Assembly (NCBI RefSeq): GCF_900107965.1
Contig: NZ_FNVU01000002.1
Span: 310,001 to 374,000, forward strand
Source: Actinacidiphila yanglinensis
Lineage (GTDB): Bacteria; Actinomycetota; Actinomycetes; Streptomycetales; Streptomycetaceae
Reading direction: 5' to 3'
DNA length: 64,000 nucleotides
Shown: one piece after another, positions 41,392-50,662 of the stretch
Layout: the number at the start of each line of letters is the position of its first letter
How positions within the stretch are numbered: position 1 is the stretch's first letter
Notes under the pieces: model-generated
Seen by the model: the letters and a program-made list of their open reading frames with translations, nothing else
Told to the model about the DNA's origin: nothing
Database searches by the model: none
Translations under genes and position numbers: made by a program

Positions 41392-42871
41392 CCGGATCCG
41401 CCGGGCCGGCGCATGGCTCGCCGGGGCGCGCGCGGTCGGCCCGGGCGCGGGTCCGCACAGCCCACGGCCACTGCCGCTGGCGGCGCCGCGGGCGGTCGAG
41501 GCGCCGGACGCGACCCTGCCCGACACGGCGCCGGGCGGGCTCGGCAGCGTCAGCACCGACCCCACCGAGCGCCTGCCCGACGGGCTGGCGGAGCTTCGGG
41601 TGCAGCGGGTACGGGGCGGCGACGGCGACCCGGCGTACCTGCTCACCGGCGTCTGCGGCGGCCCCTCCGACGATCTGCCCTTCACCTCGCGCGCGCCCGA
41701 ACTGGCGCCCACGGACATCAATCTGGAGCGGGTGCGCGAGGGCGGCGCCATGCCCAGCGAGTTCTACCGCGAGGTACGCCACTGGTCGTTCCGCCAACGG
41801 CCGCTGGTCGGCTGGCTCAACGCGCAGCGGGACCGGCACGGCGCCGCCCTGCACCTGGTGGTGTGGGACGACACCGACTACGAGATCCCGTGGGAGATGC
41901 TGCTGCTCAACGCCGAGGCAGCCACCACCGGGACCGACCTGCCGCTGGGTGCCGCCGTGCCCGTCGCCCGCTGGACCACGATCAGGGAGCTCGCCCGCCC
42001 CCTGCTCGACGAACCCGCGCACTGCTCGGGCCGGGTGCTCAGCTACTTCGACGAGCCGAACCGCTCGGACGCCGGCGCCTTCTCGCCCTTCGACCACGAG
42101 TCGCACACCGACGTCGACCGCTTCCTCGACCGACTCGACGAGCGGCGCCGGGCGGCGGAGCCCGTTCCGGCGGCCGGCGGACCGGGCGCCGCGTCCCGCG
42201 CCGCCCAGCAGGTCCCCGGGAGCGCTGGAGCCGCCGGAACGTCCGGGCGGCCGGACACCGCCGCGCGACCGGACACCGGTGGGCGGCCGGACCCCTGCGG
42301 GCCCGGCCGGGCGGACACCGGCCTCGGCCTGGTCTACATGGGCTGCCACGGCACCCACGGCAAGCGCATCGACGACCTGACCGTGGGCATGCTCACCTGG
42401 TACGAACTCGACGAGCCGGCGATGAGCGCGCTGCACGGGGACACCGGGACCGGCGGCACCCTGGTCTGCCTCAACGTCTGCCACTCCGGGCGGCTCGTGG
42501 ACAACAGGGGCGGCGGTGAGGACGCGTTGCGCGGCTTCTCCGAACTCTTCCTGCGCAAGGGCGCCAAGGCGTGCATCGCGACCCGGGGCGAGGTCGGCGA
42601 GACGGAGGCGCGGGCGCTGCTCGGCCACCTCGTGGAGCACGCCCACCGCACCCCGGACCGGCCGATCGCCCAGATGCTCCGGGACTTTCGGGCCCACGCG
42701 GTGGCGTCGCTGCCCCACCGGGTCCCGCGCGTCCGCGCGTCCGACGGCGGCCATGACGTCGACGGCCAGCGGCGGGTGCTCGACCTCCTCTACGCCTTCA
42801 TGTACGTCTACTACGGCCACCCGCTGACCACCCTTCAACTGGCGCCCCACCACCCGGACCCGGCACCGTGA
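41378..42871 (+). CDS. CHAT-domain cysteine protease
   Basis: 497 residues. The N-terminal region (about 50-240) includes 'EIPWEMLLLNAEAATTG', a common segment just before or at the start of CHAT domains. A disordered Ala/Pro/Gly stretch (about 260-305) is followed by the catalytic half: H324 in 'VYMGCHGTHG' and C368 in 'LVCLNVCHSGRLVD', the caspase-like dyad. CHAT proteases are effectors that cleave proteins after activation. Its position after ChlI/ChlD-like genes parallels the trypsin-MoxR-vWA trio, so it is probably the effector of module 2. ATG 41378 overlaps the vWA gene by 14 bases; its stop overlaps fxsT copy 2 as GTGA. Confidence 0.88.
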   Translation: MPPSDRIRRAGAWLAGARAVGPGAGPHSPRPLPLAAPRAVEAPDATLPDTAPGGLGSVSTDPTERLPDGLAELRVQRVRGGDGDPAYLLTGVCGGPSDDLPFTSRAPELAPTDINLERVREGGAMPSEFYREVRHWSFRQRPLVGWLNAQRDRHGAALHLVVWDDTDYEIPWEMLLLNAEAATTGTDLPLGAAVPVARWTTIRELARPLLDEPAHCSGRVLSYFDEPNRSDAGAFSPFDHESHTDVDRFLDRLDERRRAAEPVPAAGGPGAASRAAQQVPGSAGAAGTSGRPDTAARPDTGGRPDPCGPGRADTGLGLVYMGCHGTHGKRIDDLTVGMLTWYELDEPAMSALHGDTGTGGTLVCLNVCHSGRLVDNRGGGEDALRGFSELFLRKGAKACIATRGEVGETEARALLGHLVEHAHRTPDRPIAQMLRDFRAHAVASLPHRVPRVRASDGGHDVDGQRRVLDLLYAFMYVYYGHPLTTLQLAPHHPDPAP

Positions 42872-45800
42872 GCGGCCCGCGGAACACCTCGGGGAACGCC
42901 TCGGAGAACGGCGCGGGCGTGCGGCTGCGCGTCGAACCCGTCGTCGGCCGGCCGCGGGTCGCGGAGGCCGGCCGCGGCTACCTCGTCACGGTCGACCTGC
43001 GCAGCACCGGCGCGCCCGACGCGTGGCCTTACGAGCAGGAGGAGTTCGCCTTCGGGATCGCGCTGGAGGGCGCCCCGCAACTGCTCTGCGAGGCGCTGGG
43101 GCATCCCGCGGTGGTGCTGCACCGGTTCGGCGGGACCTACGGCCCGGCGCGCTTCGTGGTCACGGCGGGGTCCGAGCCCGGGCCCGCGCTGCTGCGGCTG
43201 TCGGTCTTCAACGCCCACGGGGTGCCGGTGCGGACGACCGGGCTGCCGGTCGAGGTCGTGCCCGCGGGGACGGATCCGGTGGAGGGGACCGCCCAGGGCG
43301 GCACGGTGCGGACGCCGGTTCCGGGGAAGCCGGGTGAGGGCGCGGCACCCGGGTCGTTCGGGGCCGGGCGGTTCGGAGACGGGCCGTTCGGCGGAGGAGA
43401 GACGCCGGCCCCCGGGGCCACCGGGCCTGACGTCCCCGCCTCCGCGCCGGAGCCCGTGCCGCGGCCCCGGCGCGCGGCCCACGGCGGACCGTCCGGCGTT
43501 CCCGGCGCCCCTCCCGAGCACGTCACCCTCAGTTACGCGGGCCCCAACCGCGCCTGGGCGGTGTGGATCGGCGCCCTGCTGGAGCGGCACGGCGTCCGGG
43601 TGTCGATGCAGCGGTGGGATGTCGCCCCGCGCGCCGGCATCGAGGAGGGGCTGCGCGACCTGCTGCTGTCCGGCGGCACCGCCCTGCTGGTGCTCAGCGA
43701 GTCGTACGTCGCCGGGCGTCCCGCCCGCGAGTGGAACTCCGCGCTGCGCGCCGTGGTGCCCCCGAACAGCGATCGGATAGCAGCGGTCTCCCTCACCCCA
43801 GCCGCGCTGCCCAGCGCCACCGCCCTGCTGGCCGCCTCCGACCTGTGGGCGCTGGATGCCGGGGAGGCCGAGCGGCGGGTGCTGGTCCGGCTCGGTATCC
43901 CTCCGGGCGAGGACGACGCGGCGGCGGGCTCCGGCCGACCGGGCCCGCGCTACCCGCTGGAGCAGCCGGCCGTGTGGGGTGAGGTGCCGCCGCGCAACCG
44001 CCGCTTCACCGGCCGCGAGTCACTGCTCTTCGGGCTGCACGAGCAACTGTCCGGGGCCGAACCGGGAGCGGGTGTCGCCACCCTGCACGGCCTGTCCGGT
44101 GTGGGGAAGACCCACATCGCGACGGAGTATGCCTACCGGTTCGGTCCGGAGTACGACGTGGTGTGGTGGGTGCGGGCGAGCGAGCGCGGGACCCTGCGCG
44201 AGAAGCTGGCCGGCCTGGCGCCCGCCCTCGGCCTGGTCACGGGCCGGGAGTACGGCGAGCGGCTGCGCGCGGTGCGCGACGCGCTGCGCCGCGGTGAGCC
44301 GTACCTCCGCTGGCTGGTCGTCCTGGACGGCGCCGACTATCCGGAGGACGTCCACGACCTGGTGCCCACCGGCCCCGGGCACGTGCTGATCACCTCGCAG
44401 AACCGTGGATGGGGGGAGCACAACAGCGCGTTGATCGAGGTGCCAGTCTACACCCGGGACGAGTCGGTGGCGTTCGTACGCCGCCGTGCGCCGCGGCTCG
44501 ACGCCGCGGACGCGGAGAAGCTGGCGGAGGTGCTGGGGGACCTGGCGCTGGCGCTGGACCAGAACGCGGGCGCACTGGACGACTCGAACATGCTGGTCGA
44601 CGAGTATGTCGAACTCCTGCGCCGGGGCGCGGACGTGGAGTCGGGGCTGAAGGTGGCCCCGGACTTCCGGATGACGTACTTCACGGCCTTCTCGATCCTT
44701 CTCAACCGGCTCGGCGAGGACCGGCCCGAGGCGGTCGAGCTGCTGCGGCTGTGTGTGTTCTTCGCACCCGGGCCGATCCCGGTCCGGCTGCTGCGCGGGG
44801 TACCGGGCGCGGACGCCACCCCCGAACTCGCCCGGCTGACCGCGGATCCCGAGATCTGGGACGCCGCGATCGAGAAACTCGCCCAGTGGTCGGTGATCCA
44901 GTCCGACCCGCGGCAGACCACCGCCGAGGAGCCGTCCGGAGCCGGCGAGGCCATCCAGATGCACCGGCTGGTCCACCAGGCGGTACGGAACGAGATGGCC
45001 CCGGACGAGTACGGCCGGTACGCACGCGCGGTCGGCGGCGCGCTGGTGGCCGCCGACCCCGGCCGGCCCAACGACCCTTCCCAGTGGGCGCGTTACGCCG
45101 AGATCGTCCCGCATCTGGAGGCCTCCGGCGCCCTGGTCTCCACCGTCCCCGCCGTCCGGACGACCGTGATCCGCTGCCTGCGCTACCTGTTCCTGTCCGG
45201 CGAGTACGGCGCCGGGCTGCGCATCGCCAGCCGGGCCAACGAGTACTGGCCGCAGATGCTCGACCCCGGCGACTCCCTCCTGTGGGACCTGTCGCACAAC
45301 CGGGCCAACCTGCTGCGCGCGCTGGGGGAGTACACCGAGAGCGAGACCCTGGACCGGGCCGCCTACGAGCAGTTGAGCGCCGACCGCGACGGCACCGACC
45401 CGCTGGTGCTGCGCGCGGCCGGCAGCCTCGCCGCCGACCTGCGCCACCTCGGCCACTACGGCGAGGCACTGGAGTTCGCCGAACTGGTGGAGGACGGCTA
45501 CGCGGCGACCGACGACACCGGCGGCGGCCTCATGGCCCGGAACAACACCGCCGTCACCTACCGCCTGCTCGGCCGCTACGCCGACGCCCTGCGACTGGAC
45601 CAGGAGACGCTCGGCGCCCTCGGCACCTGGCTGGGCCCCCGGCACGCCCGCACCCTGTCGTCGCAGGACTCCCACGCGCACGACCTGCGTCTGCTCGGAC
45701 GCTACGGCGAGGCCCTGCGCGCGCAGGAGCGCACCTGCGCGCTGCACGCCGAGGTGCTCGGCCCCGACAACCCCCAGTCGTTGCGGGCCGAGCACAACCT

Positions 45801-46485
45801 CGCCGAGTGCGAGCGCCACGCGGGTGACAGGGCCCGGGCGTTCGCCACCCTCGGCCGGCTGCTGAACCGGTGCGAGCGGGTGCTGGGCGACACCGACCCG
45901 CTGACCCTGCGCGTCGCCGCGTCGTACTCCTGCCACGAGCGCGCGCACGGCGACCCGGACCGGGCCCGCGAGCTGGCCGCGTCCGTACTGGACCGCTACC
46001 GGCGGCAGTTGGGCGTCCGGCACCCCTACACCGCGGGCGCCCTCGCCAACCACGCCCTGGTGCGGCGGGTGGCGGGCGAGTGGGACGAGGCGTGCGCGGA
46101 GGCGGAGGAGGCGCTGGACGCGATGGGGCTCGCGCTGGGTGAGGCGCACCCCTGGGCGCTGGGCTGCGCGCTGAACGCCGCCGTCGCCCGGCTGGCGGTG
46201 GGCCGCGGCGCGGACGCGACCGCGCTGAGCCGCGCCACGGACGCCACCGCCGCGGACGTCCTCGGCGGCGAGCACCCGCTCACCCTGGCGTGCCGGACGG
46301 CGCTGGTGGCGTGCCTGCGTGAGGGCGGCGCCCTCGGCGAGGAGGGCACGCTCGGCGAGGCGGACGCGATCGAACGGCGCGTGCTGGACGACCTCACCCG
46401 CACCCTGGGGACCGGCCACCCGCGCACCGTCGAGGCCCGGTCCCGCGCCCTGCCCTACTGGGACTTCGAGGCGTTCAGCGCGTAG
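42868..46485 (+). CDS. TIR-NB-ARC-TPR protein (FxsT-like), copy 2 with N-terminal extension
   Basis: 1205 residues. Residues about 15-135 form a beta-rich domain absent from copy 1 ('VRLRVEPVVGRPRVAEAGRGYLVTVDLRSTG...FVVTAGSEPGPALLRLSVFNAHG'), like an Ig-type fold. A Gly/Pro linker runs to about 208, then TIR (about 212-345, 'VTLSYAGPNRAWAVWIGALLERHGVRVSMQRWD', REWNSAL), NB-ARC with Walker A GLSGVGKT from residue 408, and TPR repeats ending PYWDFEAFSA. It is coupled to the CHAT gene by GTGA and ends the island; a 16-bp stem terminator follows. Recombination with copy 1 is suggested by a 230-base patch differing at only six positions. Confidence 0.87.
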   Translation: MSGPRNTSGNASENGAGVRLRVEPVVGRPRVAEAGRGYLVTVDLRSTGAPDAWPYEQEEFAFGIALEGAPQLLCEALGHPAVVLHRFGGTYGPARFVVTAGSEPGPALLRLSVFNAHGVPVRTTGLPVEVVPAGTDPVEGTAQGGTVRTPVPGKPGEGAAPGSFGAGRFGDGPFGGGETPAPGATGPDVPASAPEPVPRPRRAAHGGPSGVPGAPPEHVTLSYAGPNRAWAVWIGALLERHGVRVSMQRWDVAPRAGIEEGLRDLLLSGGTALLVLSESYVAGRPAREWNSALRAVVPPNSDRIAAVSLTPAALPSATALLAASDLWALDAGEAERRVLVRLGIPPGEDDAAAGSGRPGPRYPLEQPAVWGEVPPRNRRFTGRESLLFGLHEQLSGAEPGAGVATLHGLSGVGKTHIATEYAYRFGPEYDVVWWVRASERGTLREKLAGLAPALGLVTGREYGERLRAVRDALRRGEPYLRWLVVLDGADYPEDVHDLVPTGPGHVLITSQNRGWGEHNSALIEVPVYTRDESVAFVRRRAPRLDAADAEKLAEVLGDLALALDQNAGALDDSNMLVDEYVELLRRGADVESGLKVAPDFRMTYFTAFSILLNRLGEDRPEAVELLRLCVFFAPGPIPVRLLRGVPGADATPELARLTADPEIWDAAIEKLAQWSVIQSDPRQTTAEEPSGAGEAIQMHRLVHQAVRNEMAPDEYGRYARAVGGALVAADPGRPNDPSQWARYAEIVPHLEASGALVSTVPAVRTTVIRCLRYLFLSGEYGAGLRIASRANEYWPQMLDPGDSLLWDLSHNRANLLRALGEYTESETLDRAAYEQLSADRDGTDPLVLRAAGSLAADLRHLGHYGEALEFAELVEDGYAATDDTGGGLMARNNTAVTYRLLGRYADALRLDQETLGALGTWLGPRHARTLSSQDSHAHDLRLLGRYGEALRAQERTCALHAEVLGPDNPQSLRAEHNLAECERHAGDRARAFATLGRLLNRCERVLGDTDPLTLRVAASYSCHERAHGDPDRARELAASVLDRYRRQLGVRHPYTAGALANHALVRRVAGEWDEACAEAEEALDAMGLALGEAHPWALGCALNAAVARLAVGRGADATALSRATDATAADVLGGEHPLTLACRTALVACLREGGALGEEGTLGEADAIERRVLDDLTRTLGTGHPRTVEARSRALPYWDFEAFSA

Positions 46486-46493
46486 CACGCGCG

Positions 46494-46540
46494 ACGGCCG
46501 GCGGCCCCCCGCCCGGGAAGGGCAGGGGGCCGCCGGCCGT
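46494..46540. terminator. Strong bidirectional terminator at island end
   Basis: A 16-bp perfect stem (ACGGCCGGCGGCCCCC and complement) with a 15-base loop between convergent fxsT copy 2 and kgd. Confidence 0.88.
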
Positions 46541-46566
46541 GACGCGCGGGCGGGACCCGCGGCCGG

Positions 46567-49500
46567 TCAGATCTCGAAGACCTCGTTGACCAGGTTCTGC
46601 TGCTGCTCCTGGTGCCGCTTCGCCGAACCCACCGCGGGGGACGACGAGGACGGGCGGGAGACCCGGCGCAGCCGGTCCGCGTTGTCCGGGGCGGCGCCCA
46701 GCACCAGGTCGAGGTGGTCGATCAGGTTCAGCGCGATGAAGGGCCACGCGCCCTGGTTGGCCGGCTCCTCCTGCGCCCAGACGAACTTCTGCGCCTTGGT
46801 GAACGGCGCCAGCGCCTGCTGGATCTCCACGCCGGGCAGCGGGTAGAGCCGCTCGATCCGGATGATCGCGACATCACCGGCGCCGCGCTTCTCCCGCTCG
46901 GCGATCAGGTCGTAGTAGACCTTGCCGGTGCAGAAGACGACCTTGCGGACCGCTTCCGGCTGCACCGAGGTGTCGCCGATCACCGGCTGGAACTGGCCGG
47001 TGGTGAAGTCCTCGGCCTTCGACGCCGCCGCCTTCAGCCGCAGCATCGACTTCGGGGTGAAGACGATCAGCGGCTTGTGGTGCGGGTTGTGCACCTGCCA
47101 GCGCAGCAGGTGGAAGTAGTTCGCCGGGGTGGTCGGGAAGGCGACCGTCATGTTGTTCTGCGCGCACAGCTGGAGGTAGCGCTCGATCCGGGCCGAGGAG
47201 TGGTCCGGGCCCTGGCCCTCGTAGCCGTGCGGGAGCAGCAGGGTGACGCCGGAGGTCTGGCCCCACTTCTGCTCGGCGGCCGAGATGTACTCGTCGATGA
47301 TCGAGGAGGCGCCGTTGGCGAAGTCGCCGAACTGGGCCTCCCACATCACCAGCGACTCCGGCCGGGCCAGCGAGTAGCCGTACTCGAAGCCCATCGCCGC
47401 GTACTCGCTGAGCAGCGAGTCGTAGACGTTGTAGCGGGCCTGGTCCTCCGACAGGTACAGCAGCGGGGTGTAGTCCTCGCCGGTGACCCGGTCGATGAGC
47501 ACCGCGTGCCGCTGGCCGAAGGTGCCGCGCCGGGAGTCCTGGCCGGCCAGGCGGACCGGGGTGCCCTCCAGCAGCAGCGAGCCGATCGCCAGGGTCTCGC
47601 CCATGCCCCAGTCGATGGTGCCGTCCTCGACCATGGCCGCCCGGCGCTGGAGCTGCGGCAGCAGCCGCGGGTGCACCGTGACGTGCTCGGGGATGTTCAC
47701 CTGGGACTCGGCGATCCGCTTGACCACCTCGCTGGAGACCGCGGTCGGCACCGTGACCGGGAACTCGGGGCGGTCGTCCTGGTCCTGGGTCTCGGGCGGC
47801 GCGGCGACGGCCTCGCGCACCTCGGTGAAGACCTTCTCCAGCTGGCCCTGGTAGTCCTGCAGCGCCTGCTCGGCCTCTTCCAGGGTGATGTCGCCGCGCC
47901 CGATCAGCGACTCGGTGTAGAGCTTGCGCACCGAGCGCTTCTTGTCGATCAGGTCGTACATCAGCGGCTGGGTGAAGGCCGGGTTGTCGGACTCGTTGTG
48001 GCCGCGGCGGCGGTAGCAGATCAGGTCGATCACGACGTCCTTGTTGAACGCCTGCCGGAACTCGAAGGCCAGCCGCGCCACGCGGACCACGGCCTCCGGG
48101 TCGTCGCCGTTGACGTGGAAGATCGGCGCCTCGATCATCCGGGCCACGTCGGTGCTGTACATCGACGAGCGCGCGGACTCCGGGGCGGCGGTGAAGCCGA
48201 CCTGGTTGTTGATCACCACGTGCACGGTGCCGCCGGTGCGGTAGCCGCGCAGCTGCGACATGTTCAGCGTCTCGGCCACCACGCCCTGGCCGGCGAAGGC
48301 CGCGTCGCCGTGCAGCGCGACCGGCAGCACGGTGAAGTCGGTGCCGGCCTTGTTGATCACGTCCTGCTTGGCGCGGGCGATGCCCTCGATGACCGGGTCG
48401 ACGGTCTCCAGGTGCGAGGGGTTCGCGGCGAGCGAGACGTTGATCTGCTCGCCGTCCAGCCCGGTGAAGTTGCCCTCGGCGCCCAGGTGGTACTTCACGT
48501 CGCCTGAGCCGTGCATCGACTTCGGGTCGAGGTTGCCCTCGAACTCGCGGAAGATCTGGGCGTAGGACTTGCCGACGATGTTCGCCAGGACGTTGAGCCG
48601 GCCGCGGTGGGCCATGCCGATGATGACCTCGTCCAGCCGGGACTCGGCCGCCGCGTCCAGCACCGCGTCCAGCAGCGGGATGACGGACTCGCCGCCCTCC
48701 AGCGAGAAGCGCTTCTGGCCGACGTACTTGGTCTGCAGGAACGTCTCGAACGCCTCGGCGGCGTTCAGCCGGCGCAGGATGCGCAGCTGCTCCTCGCGCT
48801 CGGGCTTGGCGTGCGGGCGCTCGATCCGGTCCTGGATCCACTTGCGCTGCTTGGGGTCCTGGATGTGCATGTACTCGACGCCGACGGTGCGGCAGTACGA
48901 GTCGCGCAGCACGCCGAGGATGTCGCGCAGCTTCATCAGGGACTTGCCGGCGAAGCCGCCGACGGCGAACTCCCGCTCCAGGTCCCACAGGGTCAGCCCG
49001 TGCTCCAGGACGTCGAGGTCCGGGTGCTTGCGCTGCCGGTACTCCAGCGGGTCGGTGTCGGCCATCACGTGGCCGCGCACCCGGTAGGAGTGGATCAGCT
49101 CGAAGACCCGCGCGGCCTTGGTGACGTCGTCGTCGTGCGCGGTGTCGATGTCGGTGCGCCACCGCACCGGCTCGTACGGGATGCGCAGCGCGGCGAAGAT
49201 GTCGTCGAAGAAGTCGTTCTCGCCGAGCAGCAGCTGGCTCATGATCCGCAGGAACTCGCCGGACGCGGCACCCTGGATCACCCGGTGGTCGTAGGTGCTG
49301 GTCAGCGTCATGACCTTGGAGATGCCCAGCTTGTTCAGGGTGTCCTGGGAGGTGCCCTGGAACTCGGCCGGGTAGTCCATGGAGCCGACGCCGAGGATCA
49401 TCGACTGCCCGGGCATCAGCCGCGGCACCGAGTGCACGGTGCCCAGGCCGCCGGGGTTGGTCAGCGACGCGGTGACGCCGGAGAAGTCGTCCATGGTGAG

Positions 49501-50445
49501 CTTGCCCGAGCGGGCCCGGCGCACGATGTCCTCGTACGCCTGCCAGAACTCGAAGAAGTTCAGCGTCTCGGCCTTCTTGATGGCCGCGACCACGAGCTGC
49601 CGGTCGCCGTTCGGCTTCACCAGGTCGATGGCCAGGCCCAGGTTGACGTGCTCGGGCTTGACCAGGGTCGGCTTGCCGTCCTTCAGCGCGAAGGAGTGGT
49701 TCATCGACGGCATCGCCTTGAGCGCCTGCACCATGGCGTAGCCGATGAGGTGGGTGAAGGAGACCTTGCCGCCGCGGGCCCGCTTGAGGTGGTTGTTGAT
49801 GACGATGCGGTTGTCGAACAGCAGCTTCACCGGGATCGCCCGCACCGAGGTCGCGGTGGGCAGCTCCAGGGAGGCGTTCATGTTCTTCGCCACGGCTGCG
49901 GCAGGGCCGCGCAGCGGGACGTACTCGGTCTCCGTGGCCGCCGCCGCGGCAGGGGCTGCCGCGGGCTTGGCCGGGGCGGGCTTCGCCGCCGCGGGGGCCG
50001 GAGCCGGGGCCGGAGCCGGCGGCTGAGCGGCGGGCGGGGCCTGAGCCGGGGCGGGAGCCTGCGCGGCGGGCGCGGGAGCCGGGGCGGCGGGGGCGGGCGC
50101 CGCCGGAGCCTGGGGCGCGGCCGGGGCCGGCGCGGGCGCCGCGGCGGCCTGCGGGGCGGCGGGCGCCGACGGCGGGGTGGAACCGGGCACACCCGCGCTG
50201 GCGCGCGCGGAGGCGCCGGAGGCGCCGCCCTGGCCCGCGGGAGCGGCCGGAGTGGCGGAGCCGTCCGGCTTGTAGTCGGCGAAGAAGTCCCACCAGGCTC
50301 GGTCTACCGAGTTCGGGTCCTGGAGGTACTGCTGGTAGATCTCATCCACGAGCCACTCGTTCGGGCCGAAACCCGCTGCGGGGCCCTCGCCCTGCGCTTC
50401 GTGGTCGGTGGAGACACTAGAGCTATTGGGGGACTGTGGCGACAC
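46567..50445 (-). CDS. kgd: Multifunctional 2-oxoglutarate dehydrogenase/decarboxylase (E1o with E2-like domain)
   Basis: 1292 residues, the actinobacterial fused form (also called sucA). The N-terminal '[30 protein letters not shown]' is the E1o assembly motif. A ~100-residue Ala/Pro linker replaces a lipoyl region, then an E2 succinyltransferase-like domain with '[21 protein letters not shown]' and '[18 protein letters not shown]', and the ThDP-dependent E1 with '[25 protein letters not shown]' and '[23 protein letters not shown]'. It runs the TCA step 2-oxoglutarate to succinyl-CoA with E2/E3 partners. GTG 50445 (VSPQSPNSS) is preferred; ATG 50472 would add nine basic residues. Confidence 0.95.
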   Translation of the reverse strand: MSPQSPNSSSVSTDHEAQGEGPAAGFGPNEWLVDEIYQQYLQDPNSVDRAWWDFFADYKPDGSATPAAPAGQGGASGASARASAGVPGSTPPSAPAAPQAAAAPAPAPAAPQAPAAPAPAAPAPAPAAQAPAPAQAPPAAQPPAPAPAPAPAAAKPAPAKPAAAPAAAAATETEYVPLRGPAAAVAKNMNASLELPTATSVRAIPVKLLFDNRIVINNHLKRARGGKVSFTHLIGYAMVQALKAMPSMNHSFALKDGKPTLVKPEHVNLGLAIDLVKPNGDRQLVVAAIKKAETLNFFEFWQAYEDIVRRARSGKLTMDDFSGVTASLTNPGGLGTVHSVPRLMPGQSMILGVGSMDYPAEFQGTSQDTLNKLGISKVMTLTSTYDHRVIQGAASGEFLRIMSQLLLGENDFFDDIFAALRIPYEPVRWRTDIDTAHDDDVTKAARVFELIHSYRVRGHVMADTDPLEYRQRKHPDLDVLEHGLTLWDLEREFAVGGFAGKSLMKLRDILGVLRDSYCRTVGVEYMHIQDPKQRKWIQDRIERPHAKPEREEQLRILRRLNAAEAFETFLQTKYVGQKRFSLEGGESVIPLLDAVLDAAAESRLDEVIIGMAHRGRLNVLANIVGKSYAQIFREFEGNLDPKSMHGSGDVKYHLGAEGNFTGLDGEQINVSLAANPSHLETVDPVIEGIARAKQDVINKAGTDFTVLPVALHGDAAFAGQGVVAETLNMSQLRGYRTGGTVHVVINNQVGFTAAPESARSSMYSTDVARMIEAPIFHVNGDDPEAVVRVARLAFEFRQAFNKDVVIDLICYRRRGHNESDNPAFTQPLMYDLIDKKRSVRKLYTESLIGRGDITLEEAEQALQDYQGQLEKVFTEVREAVAAPPETQDQDDRPEFPVTVPTAVSSEVVKRIAESQVNIPEHVTVHPRLLPQLQRRAAMVEDGTIDWGMGETLAIGSLLLEGTPVRLAGQDSRRGTFGQRHAVLIDRVTGEDYTPLLYLSEDQARYNVYDSLLSEYAAMGFEYGYSLARPESLVMWEAQFGDFANGASSIIDEYISAAEQKWGQTSGVTLLLPHGYEGQGPDHSSARIERYLQLCAQNNMTVAFPTTPANYFHLLRWQVHNPHHKPLIVFTPKSMLRLKAAASKAEDFTTGQFQPVIGDTSVQPEAVRKVVFCTGKVYYDLIAEREKRGAGDVAIIRIERLYPLPGVEIQQALAPFTKAQKFVWAQEEPANQGAWPFIALNLIDHLDLVLGAAPDNADRLRRVSRPSSSSPAVGSAKRHQEQQQNLVNEVFEI

Positions 50446-50620
50446 GGCGGTAACCGCCCTCTTCCGCTTCACAAGATGGTGGACAGCGGGAATAAAGGCT
50501 ACGCCTACCTGGCCCCCTCACGCAGTTCAGGGGGCCAGTCGTCGCGCAAGTCACATCCGAAGACTGGTTTCAGGGCGGATCGTGGCGGGAAAGTGGTCCC
50601 TCTTGTGGGTTGTCCGGGCC

Positions 50621-50636
50621 AGTGGTCTATGCCATA
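50621..50636. promoter_or_regulatory. Weak DasR-like site upstream of kgd
   Basis: AGTGGTCTATGCCATA matches the dre consensus at 12 of 16 positions, 176 bases upstream of kgd in the 217-base gap after the kinase gene. Low confidence. Confidence 0.25.
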
Positions 50637-50662
50637 CGCCCGGACGGCGGCAGTGACGCGCG

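Noticed and set aside
38050..46485. FxSxx motif at the C-termini of the FxsT proteins (FEPFSS, FEAFSA)
   Set aside because: The spacing is not F-x-S-x-x at the end, and related TPR proteins commonly end in a WDFEP-like tail. I do not read it as a modification site.
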